This document shows, piece after piece, positions 54,641 through 64,000 of a DNA stretch of 64,000 nucleotides (position 1 is its first letter; each line of letters starts with the position of its first letter). Made by a program: the position numbers and the translations under genes. The notes beneath the pieces were generated by a model that did not search any database, had not been told where the DNA came from, and saw only the letters and a program-made list of their open reading frames with translations. Origin of the DNA: Girardinichthys multiradiatus (taxonomy: Eukaryota > Chordata > Actinopteri > Cyprinodontiformes > Goodeidae); contig NC_061794.1 in the NCBI RefSeq assembly GCF_021462225.1, forward strand, positions 39,990,914 to 40,054,913, written 5' to 3'.

Positions 54641-54980
54641 CTTGTCTCAGATCAAAACAACCGAAGAGCAAGTTTCCCAGTCGGAGGAACCGCACACGTC
54701 CTCGGCATGTCCACGCATTATTCACAGCACACAGCTGACCGCCCGCTCTTTTCTGCACAGCAGCCAGTCAGGGGCAGAGACTGTCAGCGCATTTTGAGCC
54801 AGAAATCCAGACAAGACCGTGTTTCTGCCGTCCCAACACATCCAAAACTCAAAGCTTTCAGGACGTGCCTGCTTCTGTCAGGAGTGGCTGTGTAATGTTC
54901 AGCCATCCCGTGCGGCACAGGCGCACTTTGTAGCAGATGTGCGTGTGCGCGCACTTTGGCCAACAACTACCTCAGAGGCG
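54641..54980 (-). promoter_or_regulatory. rapgef3: Probable rapgef3 5' UTR and promoter region
   Basis: The 340 bases upstream of the first coding exon are richer in G+C and CpG than the surrounding AT-rich DNA ('ccgcacacgtcctcggc', 'gtgcgtgtgcgcgcac'). No TATA box is placed convincingly. The call is by position and composition only. Confidence 0.4.
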
Positions 54981-55138
54981 GCCTGCCTTTGGCAGGTTTA
55001 CAACCTCATTAACGATGTTGGATTTATCTGCTCTGACATATTTGGAGTAGATGCAGGCAGGTGCATTGCGTTCCTTGTGTGAAAATGGTTACATCATGTA
55101 GGTTACAACACAGAAGTGCCTCAGTAAATTAAAATATG

Positions 55139-55184
<46 letters not shown>

Positions 55185-57609
55185 AAATGCACATATTTAC
55201 AAAGAATAGACACATAATACACGTATTTACAAAAAAAACTTTTATTTTTCTTTCCTTTCTTATATATATATATATTCATATTTCAAATGCATCCATTAAG
55301 AACAAAGTGGAAGTCAAATTGTGTGCACACTGATACCGATGTGAAAAATTGATTTATTTCAGTAATTAATTTCAAATAGTGAGACTAATATATTCTATAG
55401 ATTGATTACACATACGTTAGATGTTTGAAGTGTTTATTTTAGTTAGTTAGTTTAGTTTTTAGTTGGTTTAATGCCAAACCAAAATTCTGTAAAGGCTACT
55501 GACTTGATAGTTGTCCATCAGACAGTCACTGACACAAAACAAAGGATAAGCCACAAAAGGTCATTGCCAGTGGTGTTTTGCTGTAGGTCATATGGGCAGA
55601 AGCCCTGGGCAGCAACAAAAAGGGGTCGGGGTGGCGCAGAAAACGTATTCAGTTGTGCCCTGAAATAGTTTTCAATTGCTTTTATGCATGTGCAATCAAT
55701 AAGGAGTTGACATTTCCATGTGCTGAGTAGGCATCCATTGTTTGCTGCTGAGAAAAGGGAGACTAGCTTATGTTATGTGTGTGTGTATTTTATCCCACCT
55801 ATGAATCCATTGTCTCATTTGAATTGGTTGGTGGCAGCAAAAGGGCCCACGGTGCTAGCTTGCTGTTCAGAAAGCACTGTATTAAAACATTTTAATGGGA
55901 AAATTAGTGGGAAAAAGTGATGAAGAAAAAGGTGAAGCGCAACAGAAACAAAAGTTTTGTCTCCAATAAAGTTAGAATATAACAGAAGACCAATTAAAAT
56001 ATTTGGTATTCAGAAATGTCCTGTTAAGGCCATGTTTGAGTTAGACTGAGGGAATGGATAGAGTCTAATGTTTTGTTTACAAGCAACTGTTGGAAAAAAG
56101 GGGAATTATTTGCTGATGTATTTAAACTTACAGCATGAAATGTGACCCCAGCTCAGGCTAAATTAGCACCAATTCTAAAAAATGTGACCCTATTAATATA
56201 CATTTACATTTTTTGCCTGGTATGTACAACTGGCATGTTTATAAACCTGTCTTGTGTGATTTAAATTGTGCATGTGTCCCACAGGGTAGCACAGAACTCT
56301 AAGATGTTGCAAAGTTCGCTTGTGCCTTGAGCCAGTTCTGAAAGGGGTCCGGTCTGAGCAGTTAACCCAAGTACACCCAACTCATCCAACTATAAGCAAC
56401 TTGTTCCTACTTCTTTAACAGTCACTCAACACTAAGTGTGAACTGAGGCACAGTGTTCCCTGCAGGTATGGTAAGGCTTAATTAGTTTGTTCAGTTCAGA
56501 AGCAGGCTGCAGGACTTTGCGCACATAGACTTATCAGGCCAACCAGCTGTCGGACTCAGTGCCTGTACAGACACAGATAAACAGCAGGAGAGCAGTATTT
56601 AAAGTCTTTCAATAACACTTGTGTCTGCTTCTCAGACTTACTCTGTTCTTAGCTCAGGTGTTAAACTGTTACATTCACATTCCTTGTTTATGGGGTCATA
56701 AAATTCATAGTAAAAGTTCAGCTGCACTATAAAAAAGTATTAATAATAATTATTATTAATGAATTATTAAATATAAGACAAAAAACATCCATATTTTAAT
56801 CTAGCATGTTTGAAAAAAAATCATTTTCGGTAATAGGTAAATTATGTTATTAGCTACTTTGGTCAGAAATCATACCTAACATTTTTGGTAAGAATTTAAC
56901 TGAAGATGTTCTCATTAATTGTGTGGACAGTAAAGAGCAGAACACAGTCGGGCGAACTGTGAGCAGCATGGACCTCGCACAGACTTCATGTACACTGTCC
57001 GCCGATGTTTGAGGTTTCATAGTCTAGACTATCCAATTTCATAAATGTCTGGTGACAAAGTGCTACATTTCCTACATTGTCTGCCATGGTGTCATCGGTC
57101 GAGGAGGCAGAGCTAATTTGCCTTGCAGCTTTGGAAAAACAAACAGAAAAGAAGGTGGTAAATAAGACCATTAAACCAGACTGGGGACAAAGCAGGGGAA
57201 TACACCTGTGGTGTGGTGTGGAGAGTGGCAGTGACATGGCGCATACTCACAAATGGTTGCTCGGAGCAGTGTTTCACATTTATAACAGTTTGGTGTGGAG
57301 ACAGGTCGCCAAACAGTTCATTACGTGACAACGCATATGCAGTCATAAAAATTTAGCTTTGCGTGGACATCTCTGGCAGTAAGTTTGCGTCTTGCTACTT
57401 TAGCATCTGCTTTATAGCTAAAGTCAAGCTCATCAGCCTTCTTAGCTCTTGGCTCTGAGGCAGTCATTGTCAAGGAACAGCAGTTCTTAGCCGTAGTTGT
57501 CAGACAAAAGAGTTGCTTCTAAGAACAAATTTGAAAAAGTTTATTACTATTTCACTAACACTTTATGTTTCAGTTAATTTTGTGACAGTGCTAATTAGGC
57601 CGAGCAGCT
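54981..57609. other. Intergenic, microsatellite and MITE fragments
   Basis: Contains a (TA)n run at 55142-55182 and a fragment ('gatttatttcagtaattaat') of the MITE family seen at 14183. No supported gene; open frames at 57077-57346 overlap on opposite strands and have no recognisable domain. Confidence 0.5.
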
Positions 57610-59935
57610 AAGCGCTGCGTAGGCCTATTGTAAACATCGTGTTTATTATTATTTTTCTCAGCCGAAAAGAAGTGCCATTTTGGAGACCTAAACATATACA
57701 AATTCTTACCAAATTTTGCACACACATCCGGCCTGGTGAAAAATTATACATTTTAAGGGTTTCGCGAAAGTCGCAATGAAAATGGCTCAACAGCGCCCCC
57801 CGAAATTTTCAAAAAAGCCTCCACATTGACCTTACTTTGTCGTACAGTTATGAAATTCTCCCTGAGACCTACCACATCCTACACCAAACAGGAAGTCGGC
57901 CATCTTGTATTGAAGTTTCAATTTTAATCCTATTTTTGCCGTTTATAGCCTCCATATTTGATCAAACTCCTTCTACGGATTTTGATCGATCGGCTTGAAA
58001 TGGTCAGTTGGTCAGTTTGCTCAGAAGGGATGTGGGATCTAAAGTTATCAAAATGTGAGTTTTTGAGCATGTTGAAGTGGCGGAGCCAGGCCTCAAAGTT
58101 TGAAGAGTCATCAAAAAAATATACATTTTATAGCTCTTACAAGGAAAGTCACAGAGACACAAAACCTTCTGGTATTGATCCACATTTGGCCCTGAACAAT
58201 ATTCAATGGTCAAATCCTGACATCATCTAAGCCCCGCCCCCCTGAGAACAGGAAGTGTCATGTTTTACTGTGTCCATATTTCACCTAGTCAACATGAAAC
58301 TGTCTCCAGTGAGAGATAAGGTGGTCTAAGTTGGTTTGGAACACAGAGACTTTACGTGGGAAGGTGTGGCCGTGGCAGCGTGGCAAAGTGAGACGTCACG
58401 CCATGGCCTTATGTTTGCCTCTGATTTCCACATTTTTCAGCCAATCACCACCAAATATACTGATACTGGTCCAGCCCCCTAAAGATATCCAGTGAAATAA
58501 TTGGTGGGCATGGCCTAATTGCTCTACAGCGCCCTCTAGAAGCACTAAAACAACCAGCGCCAAGGCATGCTTTGTCCAAGGTTTATGAAATTCGGTACAC
58601 ATATGTAACTTCTTGGGACCTACAAAAAAGTCTCTTGGACCGATTGTCCAAACCCCACAGGAAGTCGCCATTTTGGATCAAAGACGCTATTTTCTCTTGT
58701 TTACACATGTCGAATCTGAGCAAACTCCTACAGATTTCAACTTAGAGACCTCAAAATCAATGAGTATAGTCTTAAGGCATTGGGGAGTAAAAGCTTTTTG
58801 CTACATGAAAGTATGTGGGCGTGGCCAAGCCCCAAAATAAGACTTCTCGCCATGAAACATGAAACTGTTATATTTCCTACAAGGAAAGTCACAGAGACAC
58901 AAAACTTTATGGGATTGATCCATATGAGGCCCTGAACAATATTCAATGGTCAAATGCTGACATCATCAAAGCCCCACCCCCTGAGGACAGGAAGTGTAAT
59001 GTTTCGCTTAGTGTGGTCCATATTTCATCCCCTTCACCTAATCAACATTAAACTGACCCCAGTGACAGATAACATGATGGTCTAAGTTGGTCTCTAGTAC
59101 TGACTGGTTTGGCTAGAGGGTGTGGCCGTGGTGGCATGGCGAATTCTGATGTCATGCCATGGCCATACGTTTGGCTCTAAATTTCACATGCATGGCCCAA
59201 TTTACTCCAAACTGAATATGGTTGATCTTTGTCAACCCCCAAACAGCTCTATTAGATTACATTGGGATTTGGTTCAACGGCACCCCCTAGGACACTTCAA
59301 GCGCTCTATCTCCCTCATACATCATCGGATCCAGTTGAAATGTAGTATACATGATCAAGGGTCAATGCCGAACATGTTAACACAGTCAATTGATGACATC
59401 ATTTTATCCCTGCCCACTAAGAAACAAGTGAGTGTAGTTTCCATTAGGAAGGTCCCACTTACTCCAAACTGAAAATGGTTGATCTTTGTCAAACCCCAAA
59501 CAGCTATATTGGATTACATTGAAATTTGGATCAAACGACACCCCCTAGGACATTTCAAGTGCTCTATCTCCCTCATACATCTTTGGATCGACCTCAAATT
59601 TGATATGCATCATTGTAGATCAATGCTGAACATGATGGCGCAGTTAATTGATGAGATAGCTTTAGCCCCGCCCACTAACAAACATGTGAGTGCAGCTTTC
59701 ATCAGGAAGGTCAGATTTCGGCCAAATTTCGAATGCCTCCGGCAGAGCACAACTCGGCTTCACCAAAGATTGTATAAAAGCCTGCTCACCCTGCCACCTA
59801 TTGGTGATGCGCAGAACTGAGTGGCAGGATCGTCAGTGGCATGGAGTAGGTGATGCCAGGCTCCCGCGGTCACTGCATAGGCCAAGTGGCGCTGAGCTGC
59901 AAGAGCCGCCCAATGCAGCTTGCAGTTTTAATGTT
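57610..59935. repeat. Composite 2.3-kb repeat with internal tandem units
   Basis: The sequence has phrases frequent in teleost repeats ('caggaagtcggccat', 'aacagcgccccc', 'aaagtctcttggaccgatt'). A segment starting 58141 recurs at 58881 (period 740), and a segment starting 59204 recurs at 59461 (period 257). No intact protein is encoded; the frames at 59122-59820 follow the 257-bp units. The class of the element is unknown to me. Confidence 0.75.
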
Positions 59936-60039
59936 AATTATTATGCTTGCTAGCAAGCTGAGGTTCTTAACCCTGAGACAGTCATGGGCTTTCTAAATTG
60001 CCGTTAGGTGTGTGTTTGTGTGTGCGTGTGTTGTGGGTG

Positions 60040-60165
60040 CATGGTTGTTTGTCCTGTGTGTCTCTGTGTTGCCCTGTGATGGACTGGGGAATTGTCCAAT
60101 GACCACTGGAGATAGGCACCAGCCTCCCCAATCCTGCAAGGACAGGCGGGATTAGACAGTAACAG
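60040..60165 (+). mobile_element. SINE/LINE tail fragment, plus orientation
   Basis: The phrases 'gttgccctgtgatggactgg' and 'actggagataggcaccagc' are the same family as 12305 and 45717, here in the opposite orientation. The 3' part is rearranged. Confidence 0.65.
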
Positions 60166-60299
60166 TAATTGTAACAATTAGTAACAGTCCTAATGCTAAT
60201 GTCAAACTTGCCAGCAAGTGGAGCTTCTCAAACCTGAGACAGTCCATCAATTAATGACAGACCTTACCTGGGTTTGAATAGATTTAATGCAATCAAATT

Positions 60300-60440
60300 C
60301 TATTCAGTTTATTTTTTATAGTGCCAATTCACACTAAAGTTCTCTCATGGCACTTTACAAAAAATGTCAATTCAATCCAATCACTGAGACAGATTCCAGC
60401 TCAATTGCATACATTCCACATTCTAGCTATCAATCAATGC
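60300..60440 (+). repeat. Teleost repeat fragment
   Basis: The 'tagtgccaattcacac' and 'catggcactttacaaa' phrases match the fragment at about 1700 in the itga5 intron. Confidence 0.5.
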
Positions 60441-60690
60441 ATTCAAGTTTAAAAAAGCTTATTACTATATGCGTAACATTTTATCTCCCAATCACAAACC
60501 AGTTTTCTTTTTTGTTTCTTGTTAACATTGGGACACAAACCAGGTGAACAAAAATATATTAGTAATTAGTTAATATTTACCTAATTTAGTGGAGTCAGTA
60601 CATTTTAAAATTTATTGGAACTTATTTATGCATTCTAACAGTCTGTTGTTTCACCAGTGTGTGTGTTACTTGGTGAATCAAATTACTTAC

Positions 60691-60776
60691 TTCACCAATC
60701 TCTGGTGTGCGCCGTCTTGGCATTGAACAGAAAGACTTGACCAAATTTTCCATGGAAAGGATAACTTGAACAATAT
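60691..60776 (-). CDS. Candidate upstream exon of unknown gene
   Basis: On the minus strand, a good acceptor (ctgcttttcag) and a strong donor (gtaagt) bound 86 bases. They encode IVQVILSMENLVKSFCSMPR then RRTPEIGE. It could be an alternative 5' exon of rapgef3 (an ATG gives MENLVKSF) or part of the next gene. I do not recognise the protein. Confidence 0.3.
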
Positions 60777-60864
60777 CTGAAAAGCAGAAAAGCAGGGTAA
60801 TAGTTATTTTCACAGAAAAAAAAACCTAATGTTATGTCTCTTTGAATCAAATAGTGTACACAAA

Positions 60865-61440
60865 TACAGGCACACTGCAATAAATTACAATGTCATCAAA
60901 ATGCAATTTATTTCGATTATTCAATTCAAATAGCTAGGAACTTTATATCTCTCCGCACTCGTGTTCCTTATAAAATGCAAAATGTGTTATGTCTAAAAGT
61001 GGATTTTGTACCACTGAGTAACAGTCCAATCTTTTTTAATAACAATAAAGATGCTTCTGACATTGTCTTTGGCTCTGGAGTGAATTAACATAAGGAATGG
61101 AACAGTTTTAGTCCATATTCTAGATACATCTTTTTGGTGATTCTTGAAGCACTGACTCCAGCTGCATTGCACGCCTTGTGATTTTTCCCTAAACTTAAGG
61201 CTATTGTTATCCCTTTTTATACCATAACATAACGGAACAAATTTAGATTAACTGTTAGCCATACTCATCAAAATATGTCACTGATGAGTCTATAGGAGTT
61301 TCACTTGTTAAACGGAATCATTGAAAAAAACTTTTTGATGATATTCTAATGTAATGAGATGCACCTGTGTTGGTCTACAAAATAAAAAATAAAAGAGAGC
61401 TTTCTGTAACTTCATTTTGCTTGCACTAGATCACAGTCAA
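60865..61440 (-). mobile_element. MITE-type fragment
   Basis: The left end caggcacactgcaataaatt and the phrase 'caatttatttcgattattca' belong to the family seen at 14183-14630. The right end is not clear. Confidence 0.5.
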
Positions 61441-63238
61441 CTCTGTCTTGCAGGCTGTTATGCAAGAATTGTTTAAATCCCTGCCATTGTTCCAAAGCGG
61501 GGCTGCTCTTCCTGTGCTGACCTCAGAGTCAGTCAGTTTGCCAAGGTTTTCCACAAGGCACTCAGTCACAAGAACATCCATTCTGTCCTGCTTTCAGTGC
61601 GTGGGTCTGCTTGTTCCCCTGGCTGGATAGACGTAGGAGGGCAGCATATTAAAACAGCCACTTTTGTTTATGTTGTTAAAAACCACAGCACCTGTTGCTT
61701 TTTCTTTCCAGAAGCATTATTACATTAGTGGGTGGTGGGTGTAGGATGGATCTGAAGCATGCACAAATCACTTTGCTTTGTTTTACGGAATTTCTTTATT
61801 TCAAATGCACCACACTAGACTAAATGCTTTAAATTCCACAGTGAGGTACGTTTACTGCAAATATTAGGAAAGAAAAAATTACTTTCTTACAAGGTTTAGA
61901 CCTTAGGGCTGTCGTTAGGATGCCCCAGCAGCTAACCCAAAAAGTTAGAGTCAAAAAGTAGAAATCAAACAGAATTTTTATAAGGTTGAAAGTGTTTCTG
62001 TGCTGTGTCTGCCAGGAGTTTTGTGGTATCACATTAGGTATGCTCACAATATTTGAATCCTTCTTATGATGGTGAACACAGTGGCTGAGTATATAAGACA
62101 AGACATATAAATGCAATTTGACTCTCTAGACTGACTTCTTCGCAGCTCATACCTAAACAGAAATATGGCTGTTTTAAGTGACTCATGCCTGTTTCTCGAC
62201 AAGCAGAAAAGGTCTGAACCACTCTAAAAGAAGCAAACAACCCCTTAGGAGGCTAATCTGGGCTTGATGGTGATAATATTAGAGTACAGAGATGGAAAAA
62301 TTTTCCCTGATGGCAATTACCTTCTGGTTCTGGGGATGACATAAGAGCTTAACTCTGCACCAGAAAAAATTAAATTGTGGCTTTTGATCTTCTGGGCTAT
62401 TTAGTAATATAAAGTTGGAATGTGTTTCTTTGCAGAAATCTTCATTCGAAAAGCTATGCCATTTAAAATAAATGGCGCCCTCTCTTGAGAATTCAGATAA
62501 TATGCAGTTTACATGGAGAAATAAAGATTTAAGATTTGCACAAACATTCTCAGATATAAACCTGTGTGAATTAATTAATTATTTATATTTTTATACTGAA
62601 TAAATATTTTTTGTATTGGTATTATTAAATTATACATGTTTGTGTAATACACGGTATGGCAAAATGTATTACGCTTTAGTTGTTATTTATCAGGCTAATC
62701 ACAGAGACATGCTACAGCTGTTCATCTGAGGCTTTGCAATTAACACAGAAAAAGCAGCAAGGCTTATATGTTTGTTTTTATAATATTGTTTCTGTAGATA
62801 TTCCATATTCTTTTTAAACACACTTTTAAGTATGTTTTAGTTCAAACTATGAGACATTTTTTTTAGCACTTGCTTATGATTTTATTTTTTATTCATATTC
62901 AGCATAAAGATAGTTGTATGTTGGGACAAATATTTAATGCTCTCTGCAGTTGTCAGCAGTAGATAAAACATCATATTAACTGTTTATTTTCAAATTCATA
63001 CTTAAAATAGTTAGGAGATGCGCTGATCTGGCTATATATCGGCTGATACTGACTTTTGATTTCCTCTAAGCTCTGATTTGCTGATTCCAATTATTTTTCC
63101 TTCTGTCGACTTTGGCATAAAAAGAAAAATGTACTGCAGGTTATTTGATAGAAATATGAAGGATATGAATTACAACATCATCTCAAATTGGGCTTAAAAA
63201 GTCTTTAACCTTATTTAAAACATTTTCTGAAACCAAAA
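61441..63238. other. Intergenic, nothing recognised
   Basis: AT-rich sequence with only chance open frames on both strands. No repeat that I can name. Confidence 0.5.
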
Positions 63239-64000
63239 ACAATTATGCAAAAGCATGCTGATAGTGGGCCCACCACCTGCAGGGGGAACCGTGAGAAACC
63301 GGCGCAAAGAGGATTGGGTGGCGGACGAAGGTGGAGACCTCAGCGGCCCAATTCCCGGATGCTTAGGCTGGCTCTAGGGACGTGGAATGTCACCTCGCTG
63401 AGGGGGAAGGAGCCTGAGCTGGTGCGGGAGGTTGAGAGATATCGACTAGAAATAGTCGGGCTCGCCTCCACGCACAGCGTGGGCTCTGGCACCCATCTCC
63501 TTGAGGGGGGTTGGACTCTCTTCTACTCTGGAGTGGCCCACGGGGAGAGGCGGCGGGCTGGTGTGGGTTTGCTTGTTGCCCCCCAGCTCAGCCGTCTCGT
63601 GTTGGGGTTTACCCCAGTGGATGAGAGGGTCGTATCCCTGCGCCTTCGGGTTGGGGAGAGGTCTCTGACTATCATTTCAGCCTACGGGCCGAGTGGTAGT
63701 GCAGAGTACCCGGCCTTCTTGGCGTCCCTGTCGGGGGTGCTGGATAGTGCCCCTCCCTGGGACTCCATTATTCTGCTGGGGGACTTCAGCGCCCACGTGG
63801 GAAACGACAGTGACACCTGGAGAGGCGTGATCGGGAGGAATGGCCTCCCCAATCTGAATCCGAGTGGTGTTTTGTTATTGGACTTCTGTGCTATTCACGG
63901 ATTGTCCATAATGAACACCATGTTCAAACATAAGGGTGTCCATCAGTGCACTTGGCACCAGGACACCCTAGGCATGAGGTTGATGATCGACTTTGTTGTC
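63239..64000 (+). mobile_element. Non-LTR retrotransposon, cut by window edge
   Basis: An abrupt GC-rich block begins near 63265 in AT-rich DNA. It matches a very common teleost LINE 5' region ('ccaccacctgcagggggaa'). It continues past the right edge. Confidence 0.85.
63359..64000 (+). CDS. LINE AP-endonuclease domain (partial ORF)
   Basis: From ATG at 63359 the frame stays open for 214 codons to the window end. It encodes [20 protein letters not shown], then [28 protein letters not shown] and MIDFVV. These are the strand and active-site segments of an APE-type endonuclease that nicks target DNA for reverse transcription. The usual GDFN is GDFS here, so the catalytic Asn is lost. Fish gene models of this type are often labelled 'craniofacial development protein 2-like'. 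Reverse transcriptase lies off the edge. Confidence 0.88.
   Translation, partial: MLRLALGTWNVTSLRGKEPELVREVERYRLEIVGLASTHSVGSGTHLLEGGWTLFYSGVAHGERRRAGVGLLVAPQLSRLVLGFTPVDERVVSLRLRVGERSLTIISAYGPSGSAEYPAFLASLSGVLDSAPPWDSIILLGDFSAHVGNDSDTWRGVIGRNGLPNLNPSGVLLLDFCAIHGLSIMNTMFKHKGVHQCTWHQDTLGMRLMIDFVV

Noticed and set aside
57077..57346. Overlapping 83- and 77-residue frames on opposite strands
   Set aside because: No domain, splice signals or known similarity. Two-strand overlap of this size is expected by chance.
59122..59820. Two similar consecutive frames suggesting a repeated small protein
   Set aside because: Their similarity comes from the 257-bp tandem unit of a non-coding repeat. The frames end at unit borders without conserved protein features.
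1..64000. CRISPR arrays, operons, bacterial-type elements
   Set aside because: No regularly spaced short repeats with unique spacers were seen, and the gene structure is spliced and eukaryotic throughout.

Overview
The window is vertebrate nuclear DNA. Short coding exons have GT-AG borders and are separated by long introns. The introns carry Tc1/mariner elements, tRNA-derived SINEs, an LTR retrotransposon and a LINE of types I recognise from teleost genomes. A percomorph-like teleost is the best guess; the species cannot be read from the sequence. Sequence calls rest on reading and on remembered protein families, not on a database search.

Two protein-coding genes make up the framework, and they converge tail to tail. 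Twelve plus-strand exons from 618 to 12958 encode the C-terminal part of integrin alpha-5 (itga5): calf domains, the heavy/light-chain cleavage region, one transmembrane helix and the GFFKR tail. The 5' part of itga5 lies off the left edge. From 54640 down to 16213 on the minus strand, 27 coding exons encode the cAMP-activated Rap exchange factor Epac1 (rapgef3): N-terminus, DEP domain, cyclic-nucleotide-binding domain, REM region, RA-like region, CDC25-homology GEF domain and the C-terminal tail. Their candidate poly(A) signals face each other at about 15.7 kb. The pairing makes biological sense, because Epac-Rap1 signalling activates integrins, but nothing in the DNA proves co-regulation.

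The rapgef3 introns are full of transposons. Two near-identical, intact 1610-bp Tc1 elements sit at 16712-18321 and 21395-23004. One is nested in an older transposon, and the other ends 8 bp from a splice donor. An 8.3-kb LTR retrotransposon at 25353-33689 is flanked by ACAC target duplications. It has decayed gag, protease and integrase coding but no visible reverse transcriptase. A decayed third Tc1 lies at 47072-48341, and several ancient Tc1 remnants, MITEs and SINEs fill other introns.

Upstream of rapgef3 (54.7-64 kb) there are MITE and SINE fragments, and a 2.3-kb repeat at 57.6-59.9 kb with internal tandem duplications. One isolated candidate exon lies at 60691-60776. A young LINE endonuclease ORF runs off the right edge. 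I found no CRISPR array, operon, rRNA, functional tRNA gene or clearly new gene system; the most unusual material is in the mobile elements.
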